From Chryseobacterium gotjawalense (GTDB taxonomy: Bacteria; Bacteroidota; Bacteroidia; Flavobacteriales; Weeksellaceae): DNA of 64,000 nucleotides. A model generated the notes under the pieces. It was not told the origin of the DNA and did no database searches. It saw only the letters and a program-made list of their open reading frames with translations. How positions within the stretch are numbered: position 1 is the stretch's first letter; every line of letters starts with the position of its first letter. The position numbers were made by a program, and so were the translations under genes. The stretch lies in NCBI RefSeq assembly GCF_030012525.1, contig NZ_CP124855.1:682001-746000 (forward strand), given 5' to 3'. Positions 8,224-17,640 of this stretch are shown piece by piece.

Positions 8224-9768
8224 TTGAAAAAAATCATCCTCTTTTCGCTGTTTTTAGTCATCTCCTCCTGTGTTTCCGTAAAAAAGTACAATGCGAAATC
8301 AGAGATTCCTGTTTCTGCTGAAAACTTAAAAAAAGATGTTGATTTCACTCAACATAAATTAGAAGAACTTCACCCAAAACTGTATTGGTATATTTCAAAA
8401 AAAGAACTTGATTATCAATTCGACAGTTTAAAAATGACGATTCAGAAACCATTAAAACCGAATGAATTTTATGAAAAACTAGCGCCAGTCATTGCGAGAA
8501 TAAAAGAAGGACACCTGAGATTATATCCTTATGACAAACGACTGACCAAAAATGAAATCAAAAATCTTAAAAATCAAAAAGGTTTGTTAAGCCGCTATAA
8601 TTTCGTGATTGATCGTGACAGAATCTTTGTTAAAGATAATCCTGCAAAAATCCCAAATATGAATGTGGGAACGGAAATTTTAAAAATTAAAGATATTCCG
8701 GTAAAAGATTTACTCGAAAAATACAAACCAATCGTGAACAGTGACGGCGATAATACAACGTTTCAAAAATATTCGATGGCGCGACGATGGCCTTCCTTTT
8801 TTACCGCAGAATATGGAATTTTAGACTCTGTAAAAATCGAAGTCAAGTATCAAAATGAAGTCAAAGCATTTTATATCCATCGGGAAAAAATCTCCAGAGA
8901 AGAAAAGAAAAAGACGGAACAGGAAAATAAAAAACTGACTAAAAGCGAAACCGGAAAAACAAAAGATTACAATATTGTCACCAAAAGTTTCAACCGTGAT
9001 TTACAGTTTCCAACCAAAGATTCTACAGTTGCGTACATGAAAATAAAAACCTTTTCAGGAACTTTTTCACGGAAATTTTATAAACAGAGTTTTGCAGCAT
9101 TAAAGAAATCACCTGCGAAATATTTGATTTTAGATGTCCGGGATAATCTCGGCGGTTCTTTATCTGAAATTAATAATTTATATTCCTACCTCGTTTCTGA
9201 AGATTTTAAATTCATTAATGACATGGAAGTAACCTCGCGTACATCGATGTTTCATGCGAATTATTTCAATGAAATCCCAATACTAGTTCAACCTTTAGCT
9301 GCAGTTACTTATCCTGTTTATTTACTGGGAACCGCTTTATCTGTTAAAAAGAAAGATGATCACTTTTATTTAAAAAACAATGGAATTTTCGCTCTAAAAA
9401 AACCAAAAAAAAACCACTTCGATGGAAAGATCTATGTTTTGATTAATGGAAGCAGTTTCTCGGCATCGTCAATAATTTCCTCAAAATTAAAGGATGCAAA
9501 AAGAGCTTTCCTGGTAGGTGAAGAAACCGGTGGCGCCAATGACGGAACGGTCGCCGGAAGATATTCTACTGAAAAATTACCACACTCAAAATTAAAATTA
9601 CCTATTGGACTAATGCTGGTTCAGCCCAATATTCAGTTTACAGAAACAAAAAAAGGCGTTCTTCCCGACTACGAAATCATCCCGACTTTACAGCAGGTTT
9701 TACAGAAAAAAGACCTCCAGTTAGAATGGGTTATGGAGCAAATAAAAAAGGATGAAGGTAATCACTAA
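8224..9768 (+). CDS. S41-family C-terminal processing peptidase-like lipoprotein
   Basis: 514 residues. The start is TTG: it alone gives the lipoprotein signal, with lipobox ISSC and lipidated Cys16. The C-terminal half is an S41 (tail-specific protease) domain with LDVRDNLGGSL, then NGSSFSASS holding the likely catalytic Ser and GEETGGANDG after it. A PDZ-like segment around residues 130-170 may bind substrate. It should be a serine peptidase anchored to an envelope membrane. A Lys/Glu-rich stretch (about 219-245) is low complexity. Its stop overlaps the end of the converging SRPBCC gene by 4 bases. Confidence 0.85.
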   Translation: MKKIILFSLFLVISSCVSVKKYNAKSEIPVSAENLKKDVDFTQHKLEELHPKLYWYISKKELDYQFDSLKMTIQKPLKPNEFYEKLAPVIARIKEGHLRLYPYDKRLTKNEIKNLKNQKGLLSRYNFVIDRDRIFVKDNPAKIPNMNVGTEILKIKDIPVKDLLEKYKPIVNSDGDNTTFQKYSMARRWPSFFTAEYGILDSVKIEVKYQNEVKAFYIHREKISREEKKKTEQENKKLTKSETGKTKDYNIVTKSFNRDLQFPTKDSTVAYMKIKTFSGTFSRKFYKQSFAALKKSPAKYLILDVRDNLGGSLSEINNLYSYLVSEDFKFINDMEVTSRTSMFHANYFNEIPILVQPLAAVTYPVYLLGTALSVKKKDDHFYLKNNGIFALKKPKKNHFDGKIYVLINGSSFSASSIISSKLKDAKRAFLVGEETGGANDGTVAGRYSTEKLPHSKLKLPIGLMLVQPNIQFTETKKGVLPDYEIIPTLQQVLQKKDLQLEWVMEQIKKDEGNH

Positions 9769-10190
9769 GATTCTGCGAGTTCTTTAACTGCATGCAATGC
9801 GCGCGGGAAACTGTTGGAAAAATAGGTAACGTATTCTTCTTCGGTATTGATGGTCACCGTTAATTTGGTGCCCTGCTCCGTTTCATATAAATCGTAGTAT
9901 TCAATAGAGTTTTCAGAGAAAGTTTTTCCCTGGGAAATCCCGTCGAGCACCAGTCCGAAATGCACAAAATGCATGGATTGAAACGGAATTACTTTTTCCA
10001 CTACTGCAAAAAGGCCGTGTTGTCCCGGCGATAAAAAGCGAATGTCATTACCCTCCAGAAGTTCACCTTCATAGTAGGAACCCGGTATAAAGACGGCAGT
10101 CCATTTGCGGTAATTCTGATCACTCCAAAGCGCATCCCAAACCTTTTCCCGGGAAGCACTGATCTCGACTGTAAACTCTAATTTTTTCAT
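9765..10190 (-). CDS. SRPBCC (START/AHSA1-like) domain protein
   Basis: 141-residue single-domain SRPBCC fold, of the kind called activator of Hsp90 ATPase homologue 1-like: the opening KLEFTVEISASREKVWDALW is diagnostic, and SIEYYDLYETEQGTKLTVT forms the later strands. These helix-grip proteins bind hydrophobic ligands; the ligand and role are unknown. It converges with the S41 protease gene, with a 4-base overlap of the stops. Confidence 0.82.
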   Translation of the reverse strand: MKKLEFTVEISASREKVWDALWSDQNYRKWTAVFIPGSYYEGELLEGNDIRFLSPGQHGLFAVVEKVIPFQSMHFVHFGLVLDGISQGKTFSENSIEYYDLYETEQGTKLTVTINTEEEYVTYFSNSFPRALHAVKELAES

Positions 10191-10416
10191 GACGCATTCA
10201 ATTTATAAATTCAGAGATAGGTTTTTAGAAATTGGAGATAAGCTCTCTAAAATCCCGACAAATAAAAATAATTATTTCCGCGATAAGATTACGAAGAAAA
10301 TTCCGAAAAATTTAATCAAAAATAAAACCAAAAAAACCGGAAAGAAACCTTCGCCATTGCCATTACATTGGCAACGTTTTTTAATATAATTAAACCTGTG
10401 AAATTTTCGCTGAAAC

Positions 10417-10450
10417 AAAAGAGACTCGCAAAAATTGCGAGTCTCTTTTA
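10417..10450 (-). terminator. Terminator of the GreA/GreB-like gene
   Basis: Strong hairpin GAGACTCGCAA / TTGCGAGTCTC, followed on the minus strand by a T run. No gene is convincing in 10191-10468. Confidence 0.85.
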
Positions 10451-10468
10451 AAAAAAAATAGGAATTAA

Positions 10469-10846
10469 TTAATTGTAATGTTCCACTCCTAAAATTTCGA
10501 GTTTTTTATCGCCATCTTCAAATGGCCAGTTAATCACATCTCCGACTTTATTTCCGACGATTGCTAATCCGATCGGCGATAAAATAGAGTATTTCCCTTT
10601 TTTTATCTTTTCTCTATTTGTTTGTACAAATAAATATTTTTCTTCTTCGTTCGTAGAAATGTTTTTCACTTTTACCTCACAGTTTACAGTCACCACATCG
10701 CCTGGCAATTCTTTTCGCAGAACCTGCTTTGAGGATTTCAGTTGTTCCAGTAGAATTTGTTCCTCTTTGGCTGTTGTTCTTTTTCTTCTTAAATGATCTT
10801 TGATCAAATCGTAAACTCCGGTGGTTAAAACTATATTTTCGGACAT
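10469..10846 (-). CDS. GreA/GreB-family elongation factor-like protein
   Basis: 125 residues: a short N-terminal helical region (residues 1-45) and a GreA/GreB C-terminal FKBP-like domain (about 50-122) with PGDVVTVNCEVKV, ILSPIGLAIVGNKVGD and the closing INWPF. The N-terminal coiled coil is far shorter than that of GreA, so it resembles Rnk-like proteins that bind RNA polymerase through the C-domain without stimulating RNA cleavage. Whether it competes with true Gre factors here is inference. Monocistronic with its own terminator. Confidence 0.8.
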   Translation of the reverse strand: MSENIVLTTGVYDLIKDHLRRKRTTAKEEQILLEQLKSSKQVLRKELPGDVVTVNCEVKVKNISTNEEEKYLFVQTNREKIKKGKYSILSPIGLAIVGNKVGDVINWPFEDGDKKLEILGVEHYN

Positions 10847-10978
10847 AATGCTTTATTTTAAAAATGGGTTGAAGAATACTTGGCTAGGATTCACTAAGAA
10901 AATGCAAGCACAAAAATTGTGTTTGTATTTTTATAAAAAAGTATTCAAAATTGTTGAGTATTTAATAAAAGTAAATGA

Positions 10979-11002
10979 CCCTGTCCTGAATCCTGACAGG
11001 GC
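10979..11002 (-). terminator. Hairpin downstream of the 40-codon gene
   Basis: Perfect 7-bp stem CCCTGTC / GACAGGG with a 9-base loop, four bases beyond the stop of the minus-strand small gene. The following T content (TCATTTACTTTTATT) is weak, so this is a possible rather than a strong terminator. Confidence 0.5.
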
Positions 11003-11005
11003 GGA

Positions 11006-11128
11006 TTAAATGAACTCTTTAGAATTTTTCAGGAATTTGTCATCATGCAAATAAGACAAAAACAACCACTTTGAATCATCGAAAGTATTCGTTAAAGGAA
11101 AGTGCGAAGGTTCTCTTTTTGCTACCAT
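11006..11128 (-). CDS. Unannotated 40-residue small protein (or small RNA gene)
   Basis: A 40-codon frame, MVAKREPSHF... ending ...NSKEFI, with TAA stop. I do not recognise the product; it has no signal peptide or membrane helix, is polar, and has an aromatic core (KWLFLSYL). Support for a real gene is its frame: a textbook promoter ends 6 bases upstream of the ATG and a hairpin follows the stop by four bases, giving a transcript of about 150 bases. Because the predicted transcription start falls at the ATG, it could be translated leaderlessly, or the transcript could be a non-coding RNA. Confidence 0.5.
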   Translation of the reverse strand: MVAKREPSHFPLTNTFDDSKWLFLSYLHDDKFLKNSKEFI

Positions 11129-11134
11129 ATATTC

Positions 11135-11166
11135 CAAATATAGCAAATTTATATGACAATTCCAAA
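11135..11166 (-). promoter_or_regulatory. Bacteroidota-type promoter of the 40-codon gene
   Basis: On the minus strand TTTG (11163-11166), a 20-base spacer, and TATATTTG (11135-11142) match the TTTG/TAnnTTTG consensus exactly. The 12-base phrase TATATTTGGAAT occurs at both boxes. Confidence 0.7.
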
Positions 11167-11366
11167 TATAAGTCCTACAGAATCGCTTTTGAGAGGAATG
11201 CTTATTTTAATGAAAAAGTTAAGTTTTAACCGAAATTTTAAATTTATTACAAATACATCAGTCAGTCTCATTAGTTTCAATTTTAATTAGAAGAAACGGT
11301 GCCTTTACTCAAAAAATAAATTGAGTTGGTTGGTATCATTTGTGGTTTTAAATGTTAATTTTAACT

Positions 11367-11374
11367 TAAATTTG
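11367..11374 (+). promoter_or_regulatory. Candidate -7 box of corA
   Basis: TAAATTTG matches the -7 consensus and ends 4 bases before the corA ATG. A TTTG at 11339-11342 is 24 bases upstream, slightly longer than the usual spacer, so the promoter is tentative. If real, corA mRNA is leaderless. Confidence 0.4.
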
Positions 11375-11378
11375 CCAA

Positions 11379-12281
11379 ATGCCTATTGAAATATTATTTA
11401 AAAATGAACATTGTGAATGGATTGATGTAGAAAGTCCAACCAAAGAGGATTTGGTTTTTCTGCATGAGCGTTATGATATTAATTATCTTCTTTTGGAAGA
11501 TACGACCGATGCGAATCACCTGCCGAAATTTGAACAGGACGGAAATGTTAATTTTTTCCTGATGCGTGAAAATACGCAACTGGAAAGATCGAATTTGAAT
11601 ACAATCAGTGATATTTCTACCAAACTGGGAATTTTTTTATTTGATCATGTCATCATTACGATTCACCGGTTGAAGAACAGAAGCGTCTACGAATTAAAAA
11701 AAGAAATTGTACTGCCACAGAACGACCATATCGCCCGGGATGAAATCGCGTTGAATTTAGCCTTAAAGGTAATCAAGTCGTACGATGATGAATCGAAAAA
11801 TCTGCTGGAAATAATGGATCAGATCGAAAGCGAAATTTTCCTGAAAACCACCAATCATACCAATCATATCCGGCGGCTTTACCGGTTGAAAAGAAAGTCC
11901 GGTTTAAATACCAGAATTCTTAATATTTCTACCGTTTGGGTTGATAAATTTAAAGTGCTTCAGCTCGATGATACGGTCGTAACTGATTTAAAGGACAAGC
12001 ACAAAGACGTCATCGCAGACTTCGAGCATCTGAATACGCAGGTTACCAGTTTAATTTCGATGTTTCTGGCGATGAGCGACCAAAAGGCGAACCAGGTGAT
12101 GAAAGTGCTGGCCATTTATTCGATGTACTTTTTTCCAATTACTTTTATTGCGGGTATTTATGGAATGAACTTCGTTTTCATGCCGGAACTTAATGTGAAA
12201 TACGGTTATTATTTCACGCTTGGACTGATGGGAATAATTACCCTGATTACCTTTGTATATGTTCGAAAAAAGGGTTGGTAA
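11379..12281 (+). CDS. corA: CorA-family magnesium/divalent cation transporter
   Basis: 300-residue protein with the CorA plan: a long cytoplasmic alpha/beta N-domain, a stalk helix (about 150-240) and two C-terminal transmembrane helices. The signature GMN is at 262-264 at the end of TM1, and MPEL follows in the periplasmic loop. CorA forms a pentamer that lets Mg2+ (also Co2+/Ni2+) into the cell. The start codon lies 4 bases after a -7-like box, hinting at a leaderless message. The gene is monocistronic and converges with hppA on a shared terminator. Confidence 0.93.
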   Translation: MPIEILFKNEHCEWIDVESPTKEDLVFLHERYDINYLLLEDTTDANHLPKFEQDGNVNFFLMRENTQLERSNLNTISDISTKLGIFLFDHVIITIHRLKNRSVYELKKEIVLPQNDHIARDEIALNLALKVIKSYDDESKNLLEIMDQIESEIFLKTTNHTNHIRRLYRLKRKSGLNTRILNISTVWVDKFKVLQLDDTVVTDLKDKHKDVIADFEHLNTQVTSLISMFLAMSDQKANQVMKVLAIYSMYFFPITFIAGIYGMNFVFMPELNVKYGYYFTLGLMGIITLITFVYVRKKGW

Positions 12282-12379
12282 ATTTTGAGACAAAAAGACA
12301 AGAGATCGCTTCGCTGATAAATAATAGATTAACGAATCTGTAAGAAAAGGAATTCTGCGTAAGTGCATTTCAATAAATA

Positions 12380-12417
12380 AAAATAAATCCCAACTTCTCA
12401 GCTGGGATTTATTTTTG
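12380..12417. terminator. Bidirectional terminator between corA and hppA-ompA
   Basis: Perfect 12-bp stem AAATAAATCCCA / TGGGATTTATTT with T runs on both strands. Confidence 0.85.
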
Positions 12418-12434
12418 AATAAAACGTATTGGGT

Positions 12435-15167
12435 TTAAAAATTTAGAATTCGGACGTCAATTCTTCTGTTTTGTGCTTTGCATTCCTCAGTATCATTTTC
12501 GGCACAAACCGGATGTTGAGAGCCGTAACCTTCAGCTTCTACTCTGTCGGATGCAATTCCCATTTCCAATAATTTAAGTTTTGCTGCCTGAGCACGTAAG
12601 TTCGATAACTTAAGATTGGCTTCTTCAGTGCCGGTATTATCGGTATAACCTCCTAATTTCACTTTTGCAGTAGGGAAAGCATTTAAGATTTCAGCCAAAT
12701 TATTCAATTGCTCTTCCGAACCTGGTTTTAAATCGCTGCTTCCTGTCTGGAAATGAAGATTTTCGATCGTAAACCACTTTGTATTGTCTAACACTTTTTG
12801 ATCTTTTGATTGAAGTCCATTATACAAAGCAAGCAACGCGCTATTTTCTCCAACACCGATTGATTTGTTCGTTAATTTAATTTCCTGAATATTTCCGGTA
12901 TTATAAACGTAATCACCTTCTTCATTAAGTATTCCTGTAGCTTTTCCGGGAGCAATCCCCGTAACGCCATTTACCGAAGTTGCTGCTGCCGTGATTCCTG
13001 ACATTTTCTGTAAAGATTCTAATTTAACCCTTCTGTTTTCAATGATTTTATCTTTGTGTAAAACTGCTAAAGTAGGCGCAATAACCAAAGAAATAATCGA
13101 CATTAATTTAATTAAAATATTCATTGACGGACCGGAAGTATCTTTAAAAGGATCTCCTACTGTATCACCGGTAACCGATGCTTTGTGTGCATCCGAACCT
13201 TTGTAATGCATATCACCATTAATTTCAACTCCTTTCTCGAAAGATTTCTTGGCATTATCCCAAGCTCCACCGGCATTATTTTGGAACATTCCCATCAGTA
13301 CTCCGGAAACGGTAGCGCCCGCTAAGAATCCTCCCAAAACTTCCGGACCAAAAATAAAGCCCATCAATAAAGGAGCAACAAGAGCAATCCCTCCCGGAAG
13401 CATCATTTTTTTAAGGGACGCATCCGTGGAAATAGCGACACACTTTTCATATTCAGGGACCGCTTTTCCTTCTAAAATCCCGGGGATTTCGCGGAACTGT
13501 CTGCGGACTTCTTCTACCATTGCCATCGCTGCAGTACCTACTGCTCTGATTGCTAAAGAGGAGAAGATAAATGGAATCATGGCTCCCACAAATAAACCTG
13601 CTAATACGTCGGCTCTGTAAATATCAATTCCGTCAATCCCTGCGATACCCACGAAGGCCGCAAATAACGCTAAGGCCGTCAAAGCTGCAGAAGCGATTGC
13701 AAAACCTTTTCCGGTTGCTGCAGTTGTATTGCCAACGGCATCTAAGATATCTGTTCTTTCACGAACTTCTTTTGGAAGCTCACTCATTTCTGCAATCCCA
13801 CCTGCGTTATCTGCAATCGGACCGAAAGCATCAATTGCCAACTGCATTGCGGTAGTCGCCATCATTCCTGCTGCTGCAATGGCAACACCGTATAATCCTG
13901 CACAAAGATAAGATCCGTAAATACCTCCTGCTAATACGAGAATCGGTAATAGTGTAGATTCCATCCCAACTGCAAGACCACCAATAATATTGGTCGCATG
14001 ACCTGTAGATGACTGTTTGATAATACTTCTAACGGGTTTTTTGCCCATCGCGGTGTAATATTCGGTGATAATACTCATTAGAGTTCCTACTACCAATCCA
14101 ACTAGGATGGCACCAAAAACGCCCATTTTGGTAAACTCATGACCTCTTAAAGTCATGGTTTCGGGCATTAAATAATTCACCAGGAAATAAGATGAAACAG
14201 CTGTTAACACAATACTTCCCCAGTTTCCCAGGTTCAAAGCGTTCTGTACCGGAGCAATATCTAAACTTGTTGTTTCTCCGATTTTAACAAATAAAGTACC
14301 GATCATCGAATAAATAATTCCTGTTCCCGCGATTAACATGGGTAAAAGAATGGGAGCAAAACCTCCAAAAGCGTCTATCGAAAAAGTTTCTCTACCCAAA
14401 ACCATGGTAGCCAAAACAGTTGCAACATAAGATCCGAATAAATCGGCTCCCATTCCCGCGACGTCTCCCACATTATCTCCTACGTTATCGGCAATCGTGG
14501 CCGGGTTTCTTGGATCATCTTCCGGAATTCCGGCTTCTACTTTCCCTACTAAGTCAGCACCAACATCCGCTGCTTTGGTATAAATACCACCACCAACTCT
14601 GGCGAAGAGGGCAATAGATTCTGCACCCAAAGAGAATCCAGTCAGAATTTCGATGGTTCTTTCCATCTCATGGGAATCTACCCCAGCACCGGGTGCAAAT
14701 ATTTGTTTAATAATGATATACAAGCCTCCTAAACCTAAAACGGCTAAACCAGCAACACCCATTCCCATTACGGAACCTCCGGTAAAGGACACTTTTAATG
14801 CTTTAGACAAAGAAGTTTTTGCCGCTTCTGCAGTTCTTACGTTGGCTTTGGTCGCAATTTTCATTCCGATAAAGCCTGCCAGCGCAGAAAGAATTGCCCC
14901 TAAAACGAATGAGATACCGATGCTCCAGTGAGAATTGGCACTTGAGGCACCCATTACGGCCAATAAAATTGCAACAACTACCACGAAATAGGCCATCACT
15001 TTGTATTCCGCTTTCAGGAAGGCCATGGCTCCATCGGAAATATAACCGCTGATTTCTTTCATACGGTCGTTTCCTGCATTTTGCTTACTCACCCAGGCGC
15101 TCTGAATAAAAGTGTAGATTAAGGCAATAATACCAAATATTGGTACGAGATAAAATAATAAATCCAT
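12435..15167 (-). CDS. hppA: Membrane pyrophosphatase (HppA) fused to an OmpA-like domain
   Basis: 910 residues. Residues 1-~700 are a multipass ion-pumping pyrophosphatase, with the pyrophosphate site motif [11 protein letters not shown] (201-211) and the acidic DNVGDNVGD block (228-236). [10 protein letters not shown] (479-488) has Ala483 and Gly486, the residues typical of K+-dependent enzymes, so a Na+-pumping form is likely. After the last helix a linker of about 100 residues leads to an OmpA/Pal-type peptidoglycan-binding domain (799-910), with the Asp of TDNTG and the Arg of NLRAQA that bind diaminopimelate, and a Cys pair in [10 protein letters not shown]. Usual HppA is 670-800 residues. 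The C-terminus of this family is extracytoplasmic, which puts the OmpA domain in the periplasm. No frameshift or intervening start is seen, so this is one polypeptide. Confidence 0.93.
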   Translation of the reverse strand: MDLLFYLVPIFGIIALIYTFIQSAWVSKQNAGNDRMKEISGYISDGAMAFLKAEYKVMAYFVVVVAILLAVMGASSANSHWSIGISFVLGAILSALAGFIGMKIATKANVRTAEAAKTSLSKALKVSFTGGSVMGMGVAGLAVLGLGGLYIIIKQIFAPGAGVDSHEMERTIEILTGFSLGAESIALFARVGGGIYTKAADVGADLVGKVEAGIPEDDPRNPATIADNVGDNVGDVAGMGADLFGSYVATVLATMVLGRETFSIDAFGGFAPILLPMLIAGTGIIYSMIGTLFVKIGETTSLDIAPVQNALNLGNWGSIVLTAVSSYFLVNYLMPETMTLRGHEFTKMGVFGAILVGLVVGTLMSIITEYYTAMGKKPVRSIIKQSSTGHATNIIGGLAVGMESTLLPILVLAGGIYGSYLCAGLYGVAIAAAGMMATTAMQLAIDAFGPIADNAGGIAEMSELPKEVRERTDILDAVGNTTAATGKGFAIASAALTALALFAAFVGIAGIDGIDIYRADVLAGLFVGAMIPFIFSSLAIRAVGTAAMAMVEEVRRQFREIPGILEGKAVPEYEKCVAISTDASLKKMMLPGGIALVAPLLMGFIFGPEVLGGFLAGATVSGVLMGMFQNNAGGAWDNAKKSFEKGVEINGDMHYKGSDAHKASVTGDTVGDPFKDTSGPSMNILIKLMSIISLVIAPTLAVLHKDKIIENRRVKLESLQKMSGITAAATSVNGVTGIAPGKATGILNEEGDYVYNTGNIQEIKLTNKSIGVGENSALLALYNGLQSKDQKVLDNTKWFTIENLHFQTGSSDLKPGSEEQLNNLAEILNAFPTAKVKLGGYTDNTGTEEANLKLSNLRAQAAKLKLLEMGIASDRVEAEGYGSQHPVCAENDTEECKAQNRRIDVRILNF

Positions 15168-15642
15168 AAAGTACTTTTTGATGTTAATTTGATTAATGTT
15201 AAATTTTTGTTAATTAAAACATTACTCGAAAATACACCTTTTTTTTGAACTTTGAGTTGTTTTTCATAAAATAGAGGCTCAGTCTTTTGATCGATGTTAG
15301 TCTCATTTTGAAAAAGATCAGCATGTTGAAATTTTATTCACTTAAATAGTTTTCTGGACGCATTTATTATCTGGTCCTTGCTATCTTATCATTTTCCTGA
15401 GAAAGCACTAATTGGAAATTAAATCCCGGTATGATCATGTAGTAATTGGCATGGCTGGGTTTAAAAGAAAAAAGGACTAACCTTAAAAGTTAGTCCTTTA
15501 TCGTAAAATATGTCGTCGCTCAGCATTTCTTTTCGGATTAAAAAAATTGAGACTAAACTATATAAACCCAATTTTTAAATAGGTAAAACATGCTGATCAA
15601 AAATTGATAAAAATTTTGACACCCTTCTTTCTGAGCGGAATT
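15168..15642. other. Intergenic region upstream of hppA-ompA
   Basis: 475 bases without a gene. It contains the S9-peptidase terminator (15469-15502) and two pairs of matching inverted words: TTAGTCTCA (15297-15305) with its complement at 15548-15556, and GATCAGCATGTT (15316-15327) with its complement at 15587-15598. The hppA promoter must lie here but no full consensus was found. Confidence 0.5.
15469..15502 (-). terminator. Terminator of the S9 peptidase gene
   Basis: Hairpin AAAGGACTAAC / GTTAGTCCTTT with a T-rich run (CCTTTTTTCTTTT) on the minus strand. It lies about 140 bases beyond the stop. Confidence 0.75.
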
Positions 15643-17640
15643 TTACAAAGTTTCTTTCAGCCAGGCAAAGAATTCTCTCTGCCAAACCAAACCGTTTTGT
15701 GGATGCAAAACCCAGTGGTTTTCATTGGGGAAATAAAGGAATTTTGCTTTCAAGCCTTTCAGTTTTGCAGCCTGAAAAGCTTCCTGACCTTGTTCGTAAG
15801 GCACTCTGTAATCAATTCCTCCCTGAATAATCATCATTGGTTTGTTCCATTTGTTCACATAGTTTGATGGATTGAATTCGGTGTATGATTTCGGAATCGG
15901 ATTGTCGTAAGGCGAACCTCCTAAATCCCATTTTGCGAAAAACAATTCTTCGGTAGTTAAATACCAGGATTTCATATCGAAAAGACCGTCATGAGCGATG
16001 AAAGTTTTAAAACGGTTTTCGTGGATTCCTGCCAGCATCATGGCGCTGTATCCGCCGTAACTCGCTCCCACTACTCCCATTCTGTCACCATCAACGTAAG
16101 GTAATGTTTTGGCAAAATCAGCAGCAGCCAAATAATCCTGCATGACCTGGCCGCCCCAGTCTTTAGAGATATCCTCATTCCATTTTGTACCCCAACCTGG
16201 CATTCCTCTTCGGTTTGGTGCAACCACGATATAATCGTTGGCGGCCATCAAAGCAAAATTCCACCGCACGCTGAAAGTCTGTGTCAAAGCAGATTGCGGT
16301 CCACCTTGACAATACAACAAAGTTGGATATTTCTTATTCGCATCGAAGTTTGGGGGATAAATAAACCATACGCCCATTTCTTTTCCGTCGGTGGTTTTCA
16401 CCATTTTCAGTTCTGTTCTGGAAGGGGTAATACTTTCGTAATTCTTCTTATTCACTTCCGTCACCTGCTTCATCGATCCATTTTTCACATCTACAGAAAA
16501 TAAATCAGGATTGTGATTCATGTCGTTTCTGGAAATCAGTAACGAATTTTTGTGTTGCGCAAAAATATCATTCAAATCAAAATCACCTTTGGTAATCTGC
16601 TGAATTTTAGAATTTTTGGGATTTAATGAAAACAATTGCTTTGTTCCTTTCCAGGCGGTGGTAAAATAAATATCTTTAGAATTGGGTGCCCAGAAAACAG
16701 AACCGGTAATGCTTTCATCCCAGTCTTTGGTAAGATTAGTGGTTTTCCCCGATTTCCAGTCCATGATTTTTAAATCATTTTTGTCGGCTTCATAGCCATC
16801 TCTTTCCATAGACATCCAGTATAAGTACTTTCCGTTTGGTGAAAACTTCGGCGAAACGTCATATCCTTTATTGCTTTCTGTAAGGTTTTTTACATTGCCT
16901 GTAGCCAGATCGTAAGCGAAAATGTCGGTATTTGTGGAAAATGCATACGCTGCGCCGCTCAATGGTTTTGTCACATACAACAGTTGTGTAGAATCTGGTG
17001 TCCAAATAAAATCTTCAGTTCCTCCGGAAGGTCTTTGTGGAGAATCCCAAGGTTTTCCTTCCAATAAATCTTTGGCTTTATCAGCAGTTTCAGTAACGTT
17101 CACTACAAAAACGTGATTGTATTTCCCTTCATTAAAGTAATCCCAGTGACGGTGATTCAAGTCGGTGTAAATATGTGCGGTAGATTTTGGAGTATCAGCA
17201 TATTTATCTTTTCCCAATAATTTTTCTACCAAAACTTCTTTACTGAAAGCTACTTTTTTGCCATCGGGAGAAATCACGATATTATCTGCTTTTCCGACGG
17301 TGTAAAATTCTGTCCAGGTTTTTCCGGCATCTTTAGAAAGATATATTTTCTCGTCTTCCTGAGCGTAAATTCCATTGGCATCCCATTGAATTAAAGATTT
17401 CTTTCCTAAATCCAGCGCAGCTGCTTCGGCGTTTTTAATTGTAAAGAAATAGTTTTTCTTATTGTTTTTCTCTGTTTTCAGATCGGTTTTTCCAAGACTG
17501 TAAATCAGTGAATTCTGATCCGGTGAAACGGCAGAGACTCCTATTTTATTCAGGGTCCATAATGTTTCCGGCGTCATCACATTTTGTGCGTTCATGAGGA
17601 AAGGTGCCGCCAGAGCAACAAGGGTGTGTTTTATTTTCAT
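15643..17640 (-). CDS. Exported S9-family (prolyl oligopeptidase-like) peptidase
   Basis: 665 residues. A signal peptide (about residues 1-18, ending LMNAQ) exports it. Residues ~30-400 are repeated WD40/TolB-like beta-propeller blades (for example SPDGKKVAFS, SPNGKYLYWM). The C-terminal alpha/beta-hydrolase domain carries the nucleophile Ser in GASYGGYS, the Asp in GGIDYRVP and the His in NENHWVL. Family members act as di- or tripeptidyl peptidases or acylaminoacyl peptidases on oligopeptides in the periplasm. Its own terminator lies downstream, and it follows the M1 peptidase operon in the same direction. Confidence 0.93.
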   Translation of the reverse strand: MKIKHTLVALAAPFLMNAQNVMTPETLWTLNKIGVSAVSPDQNSLIYSLGKTDLKTEKNNKKNYFFTIKNAEAAALDLGKKSLIQWDANGIYAQEDEKIYLSKDAGKTWTEFYTVGKADNIVISPDGKKVAFSKEVLVEKLLGKDKYADTPKSTAHIYTDLNHRHWDYFNEGKYNHVFVVNVTETADKAKDLLEGKPWDSPQRPSGGTEDFIWTPDSTQLLYVTKPLSGAAYAFSTNTDIFAYDLATGNVKNLTESNKGYDVSPKFSPNGKYLYWMSMERDGYEADKNDLKIMDWKSGKTTNLTKDWDESITGSVFWAPNSKDIYFTTAWKGTKQLFSLNPKNSKIQQITKGDFDLNDIFAQHKNSLLISRNDMNHNPDLFSVDVKNGSMKQVTEVNKKNYESITPSRTELKMVKTTDGKEMGVWFIYPPNFDANKKYPTLLYCQGGPQSALTQTFSVRWNFALMAANDYIVVAPNRRGMPGWGTKWNEDISKDWGGQVMQDYLAAADFAKTLPYVDGDRMGVVGASYGGYSAMMLAGIHENRFKTFIAHDGLFDMKSWYLTTEELFFAKWDLGGSPYDNPIPKSYTEFNPSNYVNKWNKPMMIIQGGIDYRVPYEQGQEAFQAAKLKGLKAKFLYFPNENHWVLHPQNGLVWQREFFAWLKETL

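Larger units (their letters stand above)
10847..11378. other. Intergenic region between GreA/B-like gene and corA
   Basis: About 530 bases. It holds the 40-codon minus-strand gene with its promoter and hairpin, and the corA upstream region. A 62-codon plus-strand frame at 10821-11009 was judged spurious. Nothing else recognised in 11180-11340. Confidence 0.5.

Noticed and set aside
10189..10389. 66-codon plus-strand frame between the SRPBCC and GreA/B-like genes
   Set aside because: Very lysine-rich, low-complexity product overlapping the divergent gene start; no conserved motif, and only AT-rich sequence explains it.
10821..11009. 62-codon plus-strand frame opposite the start of the GreA/B-like gene
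   Set aside because: It starts inside the neighbour on the other strand and overlaps the hairpin and end of the better supported 40-codon minus-strand gene.
12991..14931. Several plus-strand open frames inside hppA-ompA
   Set aside because: They are antisense shadows of a highly conserved membrane protein with restricted composition.
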